Part shown: positions 1 to 7,093 of the stretch, in pieces
Layout: each line of letters starts with the position of its first letter
How positions within the stretch are numbered: the stretch's first letter is position 1
Assembly (NCBI GenBank): GCA_041159745.1
Contig: JBEAXP010000066.1
Span: forward strand, 1 to 20,001
Reading direction: 5' to 3'
Source: Casp-actino8 sp041159745
Lineage (GTDB): Bacteria; Actinomycetota; Acidimicrobiia; Acidimicrobiales; Ilumatobacteraceae
Length of the DNA: 20,001 nucleotides
The notes under the pieces: generated by a model
What the model was told of the DNA's origin: nothing
Databases searched by the model: none
The model's input: the letters and a program-made list of their open reading frames with translations, nothing else
Made by a program: the position numbers and the translations under genes

Positions 1-353
1 TCGGTGTCACGACCTTCCGCATCGCCGGCGCCGATCGTTATGCGACAGCCATCGCATTGGCCAACTTCGTGACCGCTCCCACGTCGATCGGGGGCTTCGG
101 CTGGAGCGCGTCCACCGTCGGCCTCGTGAACATCTCCGATCAGTCGAGTGGTTTCGATGCCATCTCCGCGACGGGAGTGCTCGGGCCCAACCGCCGCGTC
201 TTGCTCGGCCTCACGTCATCGCAGGTTCCGGCCGCCACCAGCGGGTGGCTCTCGCAACTCAGCGGAATCGTTCGAGCCGTGACCGTGATCGGCAGCCAGA
301 CGTCGCTCCCACCGCTCGTGGTCGTGCAGACCACGAGTTTCTTGCGGCGCTGA
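1..353 (+). CDS. Cell wall-binding repeat 2 family protein, C-terminal end (5' partial)
   Basis: The 3' end of a longer gene; the reading frame is open from base 3 and the start lies left of the window. The first visible residues read TFRIAGADRYATAIALA, the hallmark R-x-x-G-x-D-R-Y-x-T-A motif of cell wall-binding repeat 2 (CWB2, PF04122). CWB2 repeats usually occur in threes and anchor secreted surface proteins non-covalently to the wall. The remaining ~95 residues are alternating beta/alpha hydrophobic stretches (for example VGLVNISD, RRVLLGLTSS, VRAVTVIGSQ), consistent with the last repeat. The protein ends shortly afterwards with no sortase motif or membrane anchor, so attachment would depend on the repeats. 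The effector domain, if any, is upstream and unseen. The stop TGA (351-353) abuts the stop of the converging gene with no base between. Confidence 0.82.
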   Translation, partial: GVTTFRIAGADRYATAIALANFVTAPTSIGGFGWSASTVGLVNISDQSSGFDAISATGVLGPNRRVLLGLTSSQVPAATSGWLSQLSGIVRAVTVIGSQTSLPPLVVVQTTSFLRR

Positions 354-665
354 TCAAGCCGGTCGATGCAGAACCGCGCGCTCGACCGTTACCGACACTC
401 GCTCGCCGTTCACGGCGGCGCGACCGTCGGCGATCAGGGAGTACTCGGACGTCTCGCCGGGCGGCCAGACGACGGTCACCCGATCGTTGACCGCGATGTC
501 ACGACGAGTGGTGTTCCCGGTGGATGCGAACTCGAGAACCGCGCCATTCACTTCGGGAACGAGCGCGACCACATGACTGCGGTCGTCGCTGACGGTGATC
601 AGGTAGGCGAACCGGCGGCCGTGCAGTTGTTCCGCGAGCTCGTGCGACTCGACCGGGATGCTCAA
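354..665 (-). CDS. PNPOx-like split-barrel flavoprotein family protein, TTG start
   Basis: A 103-residue protein of the pyridoxamine 5'-phosphate oxidase-like split-barrel superfamily. The pattern is typical of short actinobacterial members: an N-terminal helix (ESHELAEQLHGRRF), strands YLITV, VVALVP and AVLEFA, the segment VTVVWPP followed by YSLIADGRA, and a C-terminus ending AVLHRPA. Members bind FMN, F420 or haem; the cofactor here cannot be told. The coding signal begins at a TTG (665-663) embedded in the stop of the upstream nitroreductase as TTGA. A GTGGGG sequence about ten bases upstream could serve as SD. The same frame stays open further upstream, but there it lies antisense-parallel inside the nitroreductase and reads as low-complexity shadow. 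It is therefore probably translated by coupling to the nitroreductase. Co-expression of two flavin-fold proteins suggests a shared redox or detoxification role (inference). Confidence 0.72.
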   Translation of the reverse strand: MSIPVESHELAEQLHGRRFAYLITVSDDRSHVVALVPEVNGAVLEFASTGNTTRRDIAVNDRVTVVWPPGETSEYSLIADGRAAVNGERVSVTVERAVLHRPA

Positions 666-1339
666 CGGTGCGAACCCCACGAATCCCAGTGCGTCATGGT
701 CGACGACGGGAGTCGGTGGGCCGGTTTGAAATCGTCGCCGGTGTAGTACGCGACCGGGAAGAGCACGGTCTGCGTCCACTCGGGCGGAATTCCGAGCAGT
801 TGGCTGATCTCCTGCTCCTTGAAAAGGTGGATGGTGGTCCACGCCGTGCCCAGACCCCGCGAGCGCAGCGCGAGCATGAAACTCCACGCCGCCGGAAGAA
901 TCGACCCGTAAGTGGAGGCCTGTGCCACCACCATCGGAACTTGCTCGACTCGTCCCTGTACGCACGCGATCACGTGCACGGGAACGCGGTCGAGCACCTC
1001 ACCGAGGTATTGGGCCGACTCCATGACCTTGGGCATCACGTGCTCGCGCGGGTCTCCAGGCGGAAGCGGCGGCGGATAACCCGAGCCGGCCATGATCTCG
1101 CCGGCTCCACGGTAGGTGTCGGCGATCACCTTGCGTTTGGCCGGGTCGGTCACCACCACGAATGCCCAGTTCTGCGCGTTGGTGCCGGTGGGAGCCTGCA
1201 GGGCGATGTCGATGCATTCCTGGATGACCGATGCTTCGACCGGACGATCGAGGTCGAGTCGCTTGCGAACCGAACGCGTCGTGGTGAGCAATTTGTCGGC
1301 CGAGGCGCGATCGATTCCGGGAACTGATGATGACGACAT
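662..1339 (-). CDS. Nitroreductase family protein
   Basis: 225 residues, the normal length for an FMN-dependent NAD(P)H nitroreductase. The N-terminal segment RSVRKR (residues 22-27) is the usual FMN phosphate-binding arginine motif. APTGTNAQNW (49-58) matches the family's (A/S)PS-x-x-N-x-Q-x-W flavin-binding stretch. Near the C-terminus GLGTAW and LLGIPPEW match the conserved G-(L/I)-G and (L)G-(I/V)-P segments. Such enzymes reduce nitroaromatics, quinones, enones or flavins in the cytoplasm; the physiological substrate is not predictable. The ATG at 1339 follows a TAGGGT hexamer by six bases, so the message probably starts at the ATG. It is the first gene of a two-gene unit with the PNPOx-like gene, overlapping it by four bases. 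Confidence 0.9.
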   Translation of the reverse strand: MSSSSVPGIDRASADKLLTTTRSVRKRLDLDRPVEASVIQECIDIALQAPTGTNAQNWAFVVVTDPAKRKVIADTYRGAGEIMAGSGYPPPLPPGDPREHVMPKVMESAQYLGEVLDRVPVHVIACVQGRVEQVPMVVAQASTYGSILPAAWSFMLALRSRGLGTAWTTIHLFKEQEISQLLGIPPEWTQTVLFPVAYYTGDDFKPAHRLPSSTMTHWDSWGSHR

Positions 1340-1345
1340 GCCCGA

Positions 1346-1351
1346 ACCCTA
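1346..1351 (-). promoter_or_regulatory. Putative -10 element (TAGGGT) of nitroreductase, leaderless
   Basis: TAGGGT on the minus strand is followed by TCGGGC and then the ATG, placing the expected transcription start at the A of the start codon. It lies in the 17-base gap between the enoyl-CoA hydratase stop and this gene, so the nitroreductase can be transcribed independently. No convincing -35 hexamer is visible. Confidence 0.55.
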
Positions 1352-1356
1352 GACCG

Positions 1357-2178
1357 TCAGGGTCGGGTCAGATCACCGAGACGGAGTTCGCCCTCGAGGG
1401 TCTGACCGCCGCTGGCGAGGAAACGCTCCATCGCTTCGCGCGTGCCGGGGCCGCCGAGCGTGCGATTGAACGCGTTGCCCTCGGCCAGCAAATCGGCCGG
1501 GAGTCCCTTCTCGGCCAGCAGAACCGCCGCCTTGGCTTCGGCGACCGCATGGGCCGGGTACGACGCGATGCGCGCGGCGAGATCCTCGACGTGCTTCCAC
1601 AACTTCTTGCGTGGCAGAGCGCGATTGACCCAGCCCCACTGTTCGGCCGTCTCGGCGTCGACATCGTCGCAGCCGAGGATCACTTCGAGACTGCGCGAGC
1701 GGCCGATCAATCGGCTCAGCCGCTGGGTTCCGCTGCCACCCGGAAGAATGCCGAGGGCCACCTCGGGCTGATTGAACACGGCACCCGGATGCTTTTTCGA
1801 CGCGCGCAGCGCGAAGCGCATGTCGCAACTCAGCGCGAGTTCGCTCCCGCCGCCGCCGACGCGACCTTCGATCACCGCGATCGTGGCCTTGGGCATGGTG
1901 CGCAAGTTCTCGCACATCACGTGGTACGCGTTGAGTTCGGTCGCCGTGGGCGAGTCGGTCGGGAATGTGAGAATGGCCGCCACGTCGAAGTGGGCGATGA
2001 AGAACTGCGGGTTGTTCGACGACAGGATCACGACGCGCACCTCGTCGTCGACGCTCAAATCGCCCACGATCTGCGCGGTGGCGAGGAACTCCTCGATGGT
2101 GAACAGGTTGATCGGCGGGTTGTCGAAGACGATCCTCGCGATCCCGTTGTCCTTGGTGACCGAAACTCCTGCTGCCAC
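1357..2178 (-). CDS. Enoyl-CoA hydratase/isomerase family protein
   Basis: 273 residues of the crotonase superfamily, normal length. The oxyanion-hole segments are FIAHFD (residues 60-65) and GRVGGGGSELALSCDMR (105-121). Both acid/base glutamates of true hydratases appear present: E113 in GGGGSE and E139 in NQPEVALGILPGGSGTQRL. Hydration of a 2-enoyl-CoA is therefore plausible, with an unusual HF in place of the common GA of the first oxyanion loop. A KKHPG insertion lengthens the distance between the two glutamates. The GTG start at 2178 is fixed by a perfect AGGAGG (2183-2188) four bases upstream, the clearest Shine-Dalgarno in the window. It lies 52 bases downstream of the LLM oxidoreductase and is probably co-transcribed with it. 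The acyl-CoA substrate is unknown. Confidence 0.9.
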   Translation of the reverse strand: MAAGVSVTKDNGIARIVFDNPPINLFTIEEFLATAQIVGDLSVDDEVRVVILSSNNPQFFIAHFDVAAILTFPTDSPTATELNAYHVMCENLRTMPKATIAVIEGRVGGGGSELALSCDMRFALRASKKHPGAVFNQPEVALGILPGGSGTQRLSRLIGRSRSLEVILGCDDVDAETAEQWGWVNRALPRKKLWKHVEDLAARIASYPAHAVAEAKAAVLLAEKGLPADLLAEGNAFNRTLGGPGTREAMERFLASGGQTLEGELRLGDLTRP

Positions 2179-2182
2179 GATC

Positions 2183-2188
2183 CCTCCT
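2183..2188 (-). promoter_or_regulatory. Shine-Dalgarno AGGAGG of enoyl-CoA hydratase
   Basis: A full AGGAGG four bases before the GTG start. No TANNNT promoter-like hexamer sits at this start, which fits an operon-internal gene, in contrast to the leaderless-looking starts nearby. Confidence 0.75.
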
Positions 2189-2230
2189 GGTTGGGTTCTG
2201 GCCGTCCGTGCGCCGGCTCGCCTTCGCGTT

Positions 2231-3139
2231 CTAGCCGAGAAGTTCCTTCACGGCGGCGCGGGTGTCGGCGATTTCATCCGGCGTTCCTCCGAATTCAACC
2301 GCGGCGAAATCGGTGACACCGATATCGGCGAGGGCGGCGAGGCGATCGACGACCTCGGAGCGACTCCCGATGACCGCGATGTCGGCCGGACCGGCCGCAC
2401 CCTCCTTGTCGAGCATGGCGCGATAGCTCGGGAGCTGTCCATAGATCACGAACACCTTGGCCGCTCGTTCGAGAGCCGCGGCGCGATCGGCGGTGACGCA
2501 CACCGGCAACGCCGCGATCACCCGCGTGGAGTCGCGACCGGCCTTGTCGGCCGCCGCGCGCAACGTGGGCACGGTGTGGGACGAGAGCGTCTGCGGACCG
2601 GTGCACCAGGTGAGCGTTCCGTCGGCCAGGGCGGCCGTGACCTTGAGCATCTGCTCTCCGAGCGCCGCGATCACCACCGACGGGCGTGTTCCGCCCGGCA
2701 CCGAGATCGCTCCGTTCACGCGGAATTCCTCACCCGCGTATCCGACCGGCTTGCCTTCGAGCAGCGGCATCATCACTTCGAGGTATTCACGCATGTGGCG
2801 CACGGGCTTCTCGAAGCTCATCCCCCACATCGACTCGACGACGACCTTGTGGCTCAGACCGATTCCCAGGCACAGCCGACCGTTCGTCACCGCGTTCACG
2901 GTGAGCGCCTGCTGCGCCATCATCATCGGATGACGCGGGTACGTCGGCACCACGCTGGTGCCGAGCTCGATGCGCGGAACCTCGCGGCCCACCACGGCCA
3001 ACGCGGTGAGCGCGTCGTGGCCGAAGATCTGCGGCGCCCAATAACTATGAAAGCCATCGGCTTCGGCCCGCTTGGCCTCGGCCACCATGGCATCGATCGA
3101 TCCGTCGTTGGCGGCTCCGCCGAAGATTCCTACTCGCAT
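2231..3139 (-). CDS. LLM class F420-dependent oxidoreductase
   Basis: 302 residues from the ATG at 3139; the frame is open to 3178, but the family begins at MRVGIFGG and the upstream 13 residues look non-coding. It is a luciferase-like TIM-barrel protein. Features seen are the N-terminal strand RVGIFGGAA, GTSVVPTYPRHP (60-71, the flavin-loop segment) and GRLCLGIGLSH (87-97), all typical of F420-dependent LLM enzymes of mycobacteria and relatives (MSMEG_4879-like type). Such enzymes use the deazaflavin F420 for hydride transfer. The substrate is unknown. A TACGGT hexamer seven bases before the ATG supports this start and suggests a leaderless transcript. It heads a unit with the enoyl-CoA hydratase. 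FMN use instead of F420 cannot be excluded. Confidence 0.87.
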   Translation of the reverse strand: MRVGIFGGAANDGSIDAMVAEAKRAEADGFHSYWAPQIFGHDALTALAVVGREVPRIELGTSVVPTYPRHPMMMAQQALTVNAVTNGRLCLGIGLSHKVVVESMWGMSFEKPVRHMREYLEVMMPLLEGKPVGYAGEEFRVNGAISVPGGTRPSVVIAALGEQMLKVTAALADGTLTWCTGPQTLSSHTVPTLRAAADKAGRDSTRVIAALPVCVTADRAAALERAAKVFVIYGQLPSYRAMLDKEGAAGPADIAVIGSRSEVVDRLAALADIGVTDFAAVEFGGTPDEIADTRAAVKELLG

Positions 3140-3146
3140 GCGGGGC

Positions 3147-3152
3147 ACCGTA
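3147..3152 (-). promoter_or_regulatory. Putative -10 element (TACGGT) of LLM oxidoreductase
   Basis: TACGGT followed by seven bases and the ATG at 3139. A GC-rich dyad, GCCGG-tggc-CCGGC (3156-3169), lies just upstream in the -17 to -30 region. It could be an operator or serve as a weak terminator for the ABC-F gene ending at 3185. Confidence 0.5.
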
Positions 3153-3184
3153 GCCGCCGGTGGCCCGGCCCCGCACACCGACCC

Positions 3185-4801
3185 TCAGGCCAGGCTCACC
3201 AGATCGAGCCAATCGGCTCCGAAATAGTCGACCTGGCCATCGGGCATCAAGAGAACCTTGGTCGGGTCGAGGCGCTCGACGAATTCGACGTCGTGGCTCA
3301 CGAAGATGATCGAACCTTTCCATGACGCCAAGGAATCGGCCACCGCCTCACGGCTGGGCGGATCGAGGTTGTTGGTGGGTTCGTCGAGAAGAAGAACGTT
3401 GTTGCGACCGACCATCAGCATGGCGAGGGCCAACTTCGTCTTCTCGCCGCCCGAGAGAGTGCCCGAGCGCTGGAACACCTTGTCTCCCGACAATCCGAAC
3501 ATGCCGAGCAAACCTCGCAGTTGCGTCTCGGTCAGCTGCACACCGGGCGGCACTTCGCGGCGAATGTTGTCGAGCAGCGATGCATTGGTGTCGAGGTTGT
3601 CGTGTTCCTGGGCGTAGTAGCCGACGTGCACGTTGTGTCCGAACCGGAAGTCGCCCAGGTCGGCCGTGCTCTCGCCGGCGAGAATGCGCAGGAGGCTCGT
3701 TTTGCCCGCACCGTTCAGACCGAGAACGAGGAGACGCTCGCCTCGTCCGAGGTCGAACGACACGTCCTCGAACACCGGCGGTCCGCCGTAGGCCTTGCAC
3801 AAGTGCTCGGCGACGACGACGGTTTCGCCGCTCGGCGGCGGGTCGGGGAAACGCACGGTGATCGTCTTGGTGGCGGCCGGGCCCACCACACGATCGGCTT
3901 CGAGTCGATCGATGCGCTTCTCGATGGAGTGGGCCATCGCCGCCTTCGTCGCCTTGGCTCCGAAGCGATCGACGACGGTCTGCAGTCGCTGGATCTCCTT
4001 GGCTTGCAGAACGGCCTTCTTCGCCAAGCGCTCTTCGTCCTCGGCTCGAGCCTTGCGGTACTGCGTGTACGTGCCGCGGTACTCGACCAGGTGGCCGGTC
4101 GAATCCTCGTTCGGACGGTCGAGATGAAGCACGCGAGTGATCGCCTCGTCGAGGAGATCGAGGTCGTGGCTGATCACGAGCAAAGCTCCGCGATACGAGC
4201 GGAGGAACTCGAGCAACCACGACTTGGCGTCGACGTCGAGGTGGTTGGTGGGTTCGTCGAGCAGCAAGGCGTCGCTGCCGGCGAAGAGGATGCGCGCGAG
4301 TTCGACGCGTCGACGCTCGCCACCCGACAACACGCCCACCGGGAGATCGAGCCGTGATTGGGTGAGGCCGAGGCCGGCCGCGATGGCCCGGGCCTCGCTC
4401 TCGGCCGCGTAGCCGCCCTTGAGTGCGAACTCGTCCTCGGCGCGGCTGTAACGCGAGACGTTTCGCTCGCTCGCGTCGGCCTCCATGGCGACGCGCAACT
4501 TCTCGAGTCGGGCGAGATCGTCGTCGATGCTTCGACCCGAGAGCACGTGCGAGATGGCGGTGCGCCCATCGAAGACACCGGCGATGCGCGGATCCTGGGG
4601 CAGATACCCGAAGCCGCCCTTGCGCACGATCTTGCCGCGCGTGGGTTCGTTCTCCCCGCCCAGCACCTTGAAGAGGCTCGTCTTGCCGGCGCCGTTGCGA
4701 CCGACCAGACCCACCTTGTCCTTGGCCATCACCGTGAAGGTGGCGCCCTCGACGACGAGACGGCCACCGATCTCGACATCGAGCGACTGGACCTGGAGCA
4801 C
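3185..4801 (-). CDS. ABC-F family ATP-binding protein
   Basis: 538 residues with two fused ABC domains and no membrane segment, the ABC-F layout. Domain 1 has Walker A GRNGAGKT (34-41), signature LSGGE (158-162), Walker B/D-loop LLLDEPTNHLD (179-189) and H-loop SHD (211-213). Domain 2 has GLNGAGKT (361-368), LSGGE (449-453), LLLDEPTNNLD (470-480) and SHD (502-504). The linker (~235-325) is charged and alpha-helical (YRKARAEDEERLAKK...), the expected P-site tRNA interaction region. ABC-F proteins act on ribosomes as translation factors or give antibiotic protection; which applies here cannot be decided. The start is GTG at 4801 with no clear SD and no TANNNT element, 39 bases after the SGNH lipoprotein gene, so it is probably the third gene of the mscL operon. 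Confidence 0.93.
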   Translation of the reverse strand: MLQVQSLDVEIGGRLVVEGATFTVMAKDKVGLVGRNGAGKTSLFKVLGGENEPTRGKIVRKGGFGYLPQDPRIAGVFDGRTAISHVLSGRSIDDDLARLEKLRVAMEADASERNVSRYSRAEDEFALKGGYAAESEARAIAAGLGLTQSRLDLPVGVLSGGERRRVELARILFAGSDALLLDEPTNHLDVDAKSWLLEFLRSYRGALLVISHDLDLLDEAITRVLHLDRPNEDSTGHLVEYRGTYTQYRKARAEDEERLAKKAVLQAKEIQRLQTVVDRFGAKATKAAMAHSIEKRIDRLEADRVVGPAATKTITVRFPDPPPSGETVVVAEHLCKAYGGPPVFEDVSFDLGRGERLLVLGLNGAGKTSLLRILAGESTADLGDFRFGHNVHVGYYAQEHDNLDTNASLLDNIRREVPPGVQLTETQLRGLLGMFGLSGDKVFQRSGTLSGGEKTKLALAMLMVGRNNVLLLDEPTNNLDPPSREAVADSLASWKGSIIFVSHDVEFVERLDPTKVLLMPDGQVDYFGADWLDLVSLA

Positions 4802-4840
4802 GGAATCAGTGTGTGGGATCGACGACGACGCGACAACTCG

Positions 4841-5770
4841 CTACGGCATCGAATCCCCCGGGGGCCGCGGTGTGGTGGAAGAGGAATCGGGCACACCTGT
4901 GTCGTCGGTCGCGTCTCCGGTGGCGCCGTCGCCGACGATGTCACGAATCGCATCGGGCGCTTCTTCGTCGGTGTCGAAGTCGGAAGGCAGACAGGCCCCC
5001 TTCTCGTCACCGGGGGCTCGACCGAGAACCTGTGCGATCTTCTCCACCAAGAAGTCGTTTCCGTCGTCCGATGGGTGGATGCCGTCACCCGCGAGCACGC
5101 CCGGGGCCTTCGAGATGGCGCGCCAGTCGACGAACCACACGTTCTCACGTGTGAGCACTTCGTTCTCGATGGCCGAGTTCACGTCGCGCTGGCTCGGCCT
5201 GAACTCGCTGGTGGTGAACAGCACGACCGGACGCGGCGACATCTCGTCGAGCACTTGGTCGAGCACACGTTTGAACTCCGGACGATTACCCCAGTAATTG
5301 GTGCCCAGGAAGAGAACGAACGCATCCCACTGATCGGCATCCTTGGCCTCGAGAACGGTCGGCGCGAAGGTGATACCGCGTCCGATCTCGGCCTCGATCG
5401 ACATCTGCCAGCCGAGGGGCACGATCGACTTGCAGGCGCTGTTCGTGTACCGACGCGAGACCATCGCCAGGATCGAGTCGCCGATCATCAGGACGCGCGG
5501 ACCGGTTGCCGCCTCACCGACCGTCGACTCCTGAACGGGAACTCGTTGACCGTCGGGGAACGTGGACGGAGCACCGCCCACCGCCTCGAGGTACAGCCCG
5601 ATGGGCGGCAGCGAACCCACTCCGGCGATGGTGGCCGGGACGGTGGACGACTCGGCCGGATTCGCCTCGTCGCCCGAGCACGCCCCCAGAACGGTGGTGA
5701 GCGCCGTCGCCGAGACGAGCAGGAGAGCCCGAAGGCGCGGAGAGGTCACGGTCGTCCGGCGGGCATTCAT
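4841..5770 (-). CDS. SGNH/GDSL hydrolase family lipoprotein
   Basis: 309 residues. Residues 1-31 form a lipoprotein signal: basic start (MNARR), hydrophobic core LRALLLVSATALTTV and lipobox LGAC with C31 as the lipidation site. A flexible low-complexity linker follows (32-85). The SGNH domain has block I GDSIL (nucleophile S99), a block III-like GTNYW (N158) and block V DGIHPS (D229, H232), so the catalytic residues appear complete. A glycine-block equivalent (block II) is less clear. A C-terminal tail rich in D, G, T and S (~255-309) looks disordered. It would be tethered outside the membrane and could act on acyl or acetyl groups of wall polymers; the substrate is inferred only by location. 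Its ATG overlaps the MscL stop as ATGA (5767-5770), so translation is coupled to the channel. Confidence 0.87.
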   Translation of the reverse strand: MNARRTTVTSPRLRALLLVSATALTTVLGACSGDEANPAESSTVPATIAGVGSLPPIGLYLEAVGGAPSTFPDGQRVPVQESTVGEAATGPRVLMIGDSILAMVSRRYTNSACKSIVPLGWQMSIEAEIGRGITFAPTVLEAKDADQWDAFVLFLGTNYWGNRPEFKRVLDQVLDEMSPRPVVLFTTSEFRPSQRDVNSAIENEVLTRENVWFVDWRAISKAPGVLAGDGIHPSDDGNDFLVEKIAQVLGRAPGDEKGACLPSDFDTDEEAPDAIRDIVGDGATGDATDDTGVPDSSSTTPRPPGDSMP

Positions 5771-6165
5771 CCGTTCGACGGGCGCTGCGAACGCAACTCG
5801 TCGCGGATCTCGGTGAGCAGGCCGATCTCCGAGGGCGGGGCCACGGCTTCGTCCCCCGTCGCTCGGTTGTAGATCTTGAGGATGGTGAACAGAACGAACG
5901 CGATCGAGAGAAACGTCACCGCGACGGTGAGGAACGCGCCGAAGCGAATCTCGGCGTCATTGACGGTGAGGATGAGCACGTCGTCGAAGTTGGGCTTCCC
6001 GAACGGGATGGCCACGACCGGCATGATCACGTTCTCGACGAGGGCCGTGACCAGGCCCGTGAACGCCGAACCCATCACGAAACCGATCGCGATCGCGACC
6101 AGGTTGCCCTTGTTGATGAACTCGCGGAACTCGGCGAAGAACTTCTTGACGAACTGACCCTTCAC
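5767..6165 (-). CDS. mscL: Large-conductance mechanosensitive channel MscL
   Basis: 132 residues from the GTG at 6165, the family's usual length. The N-terminal amphipathic helix FFAEFREFINKGN is followed by TM1 NLVAIAIGFVMGSAFTGLVTALVENVIMP (~21-49), whose small-residue face G28/A34 forms the pore constriction in MscL. A periplasmic loop (~52-74) precedes TM2 GAFLTVAVTFLSIAFVLFTILKIYN (~76-100). The cytoplasmic helical tail ends EIGLLTEIRDELRSQ, the conserved C-terminal bundle. MscL is a homopentameric emergency valve opened by membrane tension in hypo-osmotic shock. The open frame extends far upstream (to 6501), but that part overlaps the divergent gene and is spurious. A TACCGT hexamer seven bases upstream supports the GTG; GGGGGA directly abutting it is too close for a normal SD. 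Confidence 0.93.
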   Translation of the reverse strand: MKGQFVKKFFAEFREFINKGNLVAIAIGFVMGSAFTGLVTALVENVIMPVVAIPFGKPNFDDVLILTVNDAEIRFGAFLTVAVTFLSIAFVLFTILKIYNRATGDEAVAPPSEIGLLTEIRDELRSQRPSNG

Positions 6166-6172
6166 TCCCCCT

Positions 6173-6178
6173 ACGGTA
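6173..6178 (-). promoter_or_regulatory. Putative -10 element (TACCGT) of mscL operon
   Basis: TACCGT, then AGGGGGA (seven bases), then the GTG at 6165. Only 32 bases separate it from the opposing TATTTT element of the divergent gene, so the two promoters would share their upstream regions. Confidence 0.5.
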
Positions 6179-6210
6179 ACGACCCGCCTGCGAATCCGCC
6201 CGACAGCGAC

Positions 6211-6216
6211 TATTTT
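6211..6216 (+). promoter_or_regulatory. Putative -10 element (TATTTT) of membrane protein gene
   Basis: TATTTT followed by seven bases and the GTG at 6224. It is the only AT-rich hexamer in this intergenic region, and there is no SD before the GTG. Confidence 0.55.
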
Positions 6217-6223
6217 CCACGGC

Positions 6224-7093
6224 GTGAACGGAACCGCCGACGGACACCGGAACGATTCGCCGAACGAACCCGCGGTCGAGTCGGCGGCCGAACTCCTGCT
6301 CGATCGCCTCGACGCGCTCCGCGTGCTGCGAGCCGACACCGACGAGGAGAAGGACGCCCTGCTCACCCAGATCGGCGGCCGCGGCAAGGTGGAGAAGGAA
6401 ATGGTCGCGGAGATGTCGGCCATCGAACCGCTGCGACACCCCGACCGATTCGAAGAGGCCCACCGCATGATGGTCCGCGGCCTCGAGGTCCTCGACCGCA
6501 ACGGTGCCCGACCCGCCGAGGTCCGCCGCCTCGGACCCCTCGAACCGATCGCTCAATGGCTGGTCCAACAAGTGACACGGTGGATCGTGCGCAGCCACAT
6601 CAATCGGCTGGCTGGTCGTGTGGCCGGTCTCTACGAACGGCGCGAGGCGAATTCGGCGTGGGGAACACCCGAGCACTCGATGTTGCGTCGCTCTCGGCTC
6701 GACATGAGGCGCGTGCAAGCCGGCATGAACGCCAAGGCCCTCGGACTTCCGACGTTTCTTCTCGGCGGCGCGGTTCTCACATCAGTCGTGAGCGGACTGC
6801 AGAGTGCGGCTCGAGCGGCACTCGACACCACGGCCGGCGTGATCGTGCTCGGTGTGGTTCTGTTCGTGGTGCTCGCTTCGTTGTCATGGGTCGCGCTGTA
6901 CAGCGCGAGCGTGGCCCGCCGCCGCATCAAGTTGTCGACCCATCAGCCGACGCGCGCTCTCTGGGAAACGATCGGCGCCGCCGGCAAGCCGCCGCGCGAC
7001 GAGAGCTACAACTTCGCGGCCTATGCGATCGTGCTGCTCGTGCTGTCGTGGATCGTGGTTCCGCTGATCGTCTGGCTCGCCATCAAGGCGTAG
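6224..7093 (+). CDS. Membrane protein of unknown family, three predicted helices
   Basis: I do not recognise this 289-residue protein. Residues 1-165 are soluble, charged and helical, with an acidic/basic stretch around 20-100 (LLLDRLDALRVLRADTDEEKD) that could be a coiled coil or scaffold. Three hydrophobic segments follow: ~172-192 (ALGLPTFLLGGAVLTSVVSG), ~205-230 (AGVIVLGVVLFVVLASLSWV) and ~264-287 (NFAAYAIVLLVLSWIVVPLI), the last ending one residue from the C-terminus. The loop between helices 2 and 3 is basic (ARRRIKLSTHQPTRALWE). No catalytic motif is visible. It is divergent from mscL across 58 bases, and its 3' end overlaps the convergent MFS gene by 11 bases. A role in envelope stress or osmotic response is only a guess from position. 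Confidence 0.8.
   Translation: MNGTADGHRNDSPNEPAVESAAELLLDRLDALRVLRADTDEEKDALLTQIGGRGKVEKEMVAEMSAIEPLRHPDRFEEAHRMMVRGLEVLDRNGARPAEVRRLGPLEPIAQWLVQQVTRWIVRSHINRLAGRVAGLYERREANSAWGTPEHSMLRRSRLDMRRVQAGMNAKALGLPTFLLGGAVLTSVVSGLQSAARAALDTTAGVIVLGVVLFVVLASLSWVALYSASVARRRIKLSTHQPTRALWETIGAAGKPPRDESYNFAAYAIVLLVLSWIVVPLIVWLAIKA

Noticed and set aside
666..965. N-terminal extension of the PNPOx-like frame (to 203 residues)
   Set aside because: It lies within the nitroreductase in another frame and has H/R/G-rich shadow composition. Domain homology starts at the TTG.
3156..3169. GC-rich hairpin as an ABC-F terminator
   Set aside because: The stem is only five pairs with no T-run, so I mention it at the LLM promoter but do not call a terminator.
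1772..3325. 517-codon open frame on the plus strand
   Set aside because: Antisense to the enoyl-CoA hydratase and LLM genes. The product is rich in R, H and D with no domain; it is a shadow produced by high third-position GC.
4813..5297. Possible gene fusion or extra domain antisense to SGNH
   Set aside because: These frames are R/S-rich and contain no motif. The minus-strand lipoprotein signal and SGNH blocks explain the region.
4358..5872. 504-codon open frame on the plus strand
   Set aside because: Antisense to ABC-F, SGNH and MscL coding regions, which carry clear family motifs. The composition is low-complexity.
6166..6501. N-terminal extension of MscL
   Set aside because: MscL homology begins at the GTG 6165. 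The extension is antisense to the divergent membrane protein gene and S/R-rich.
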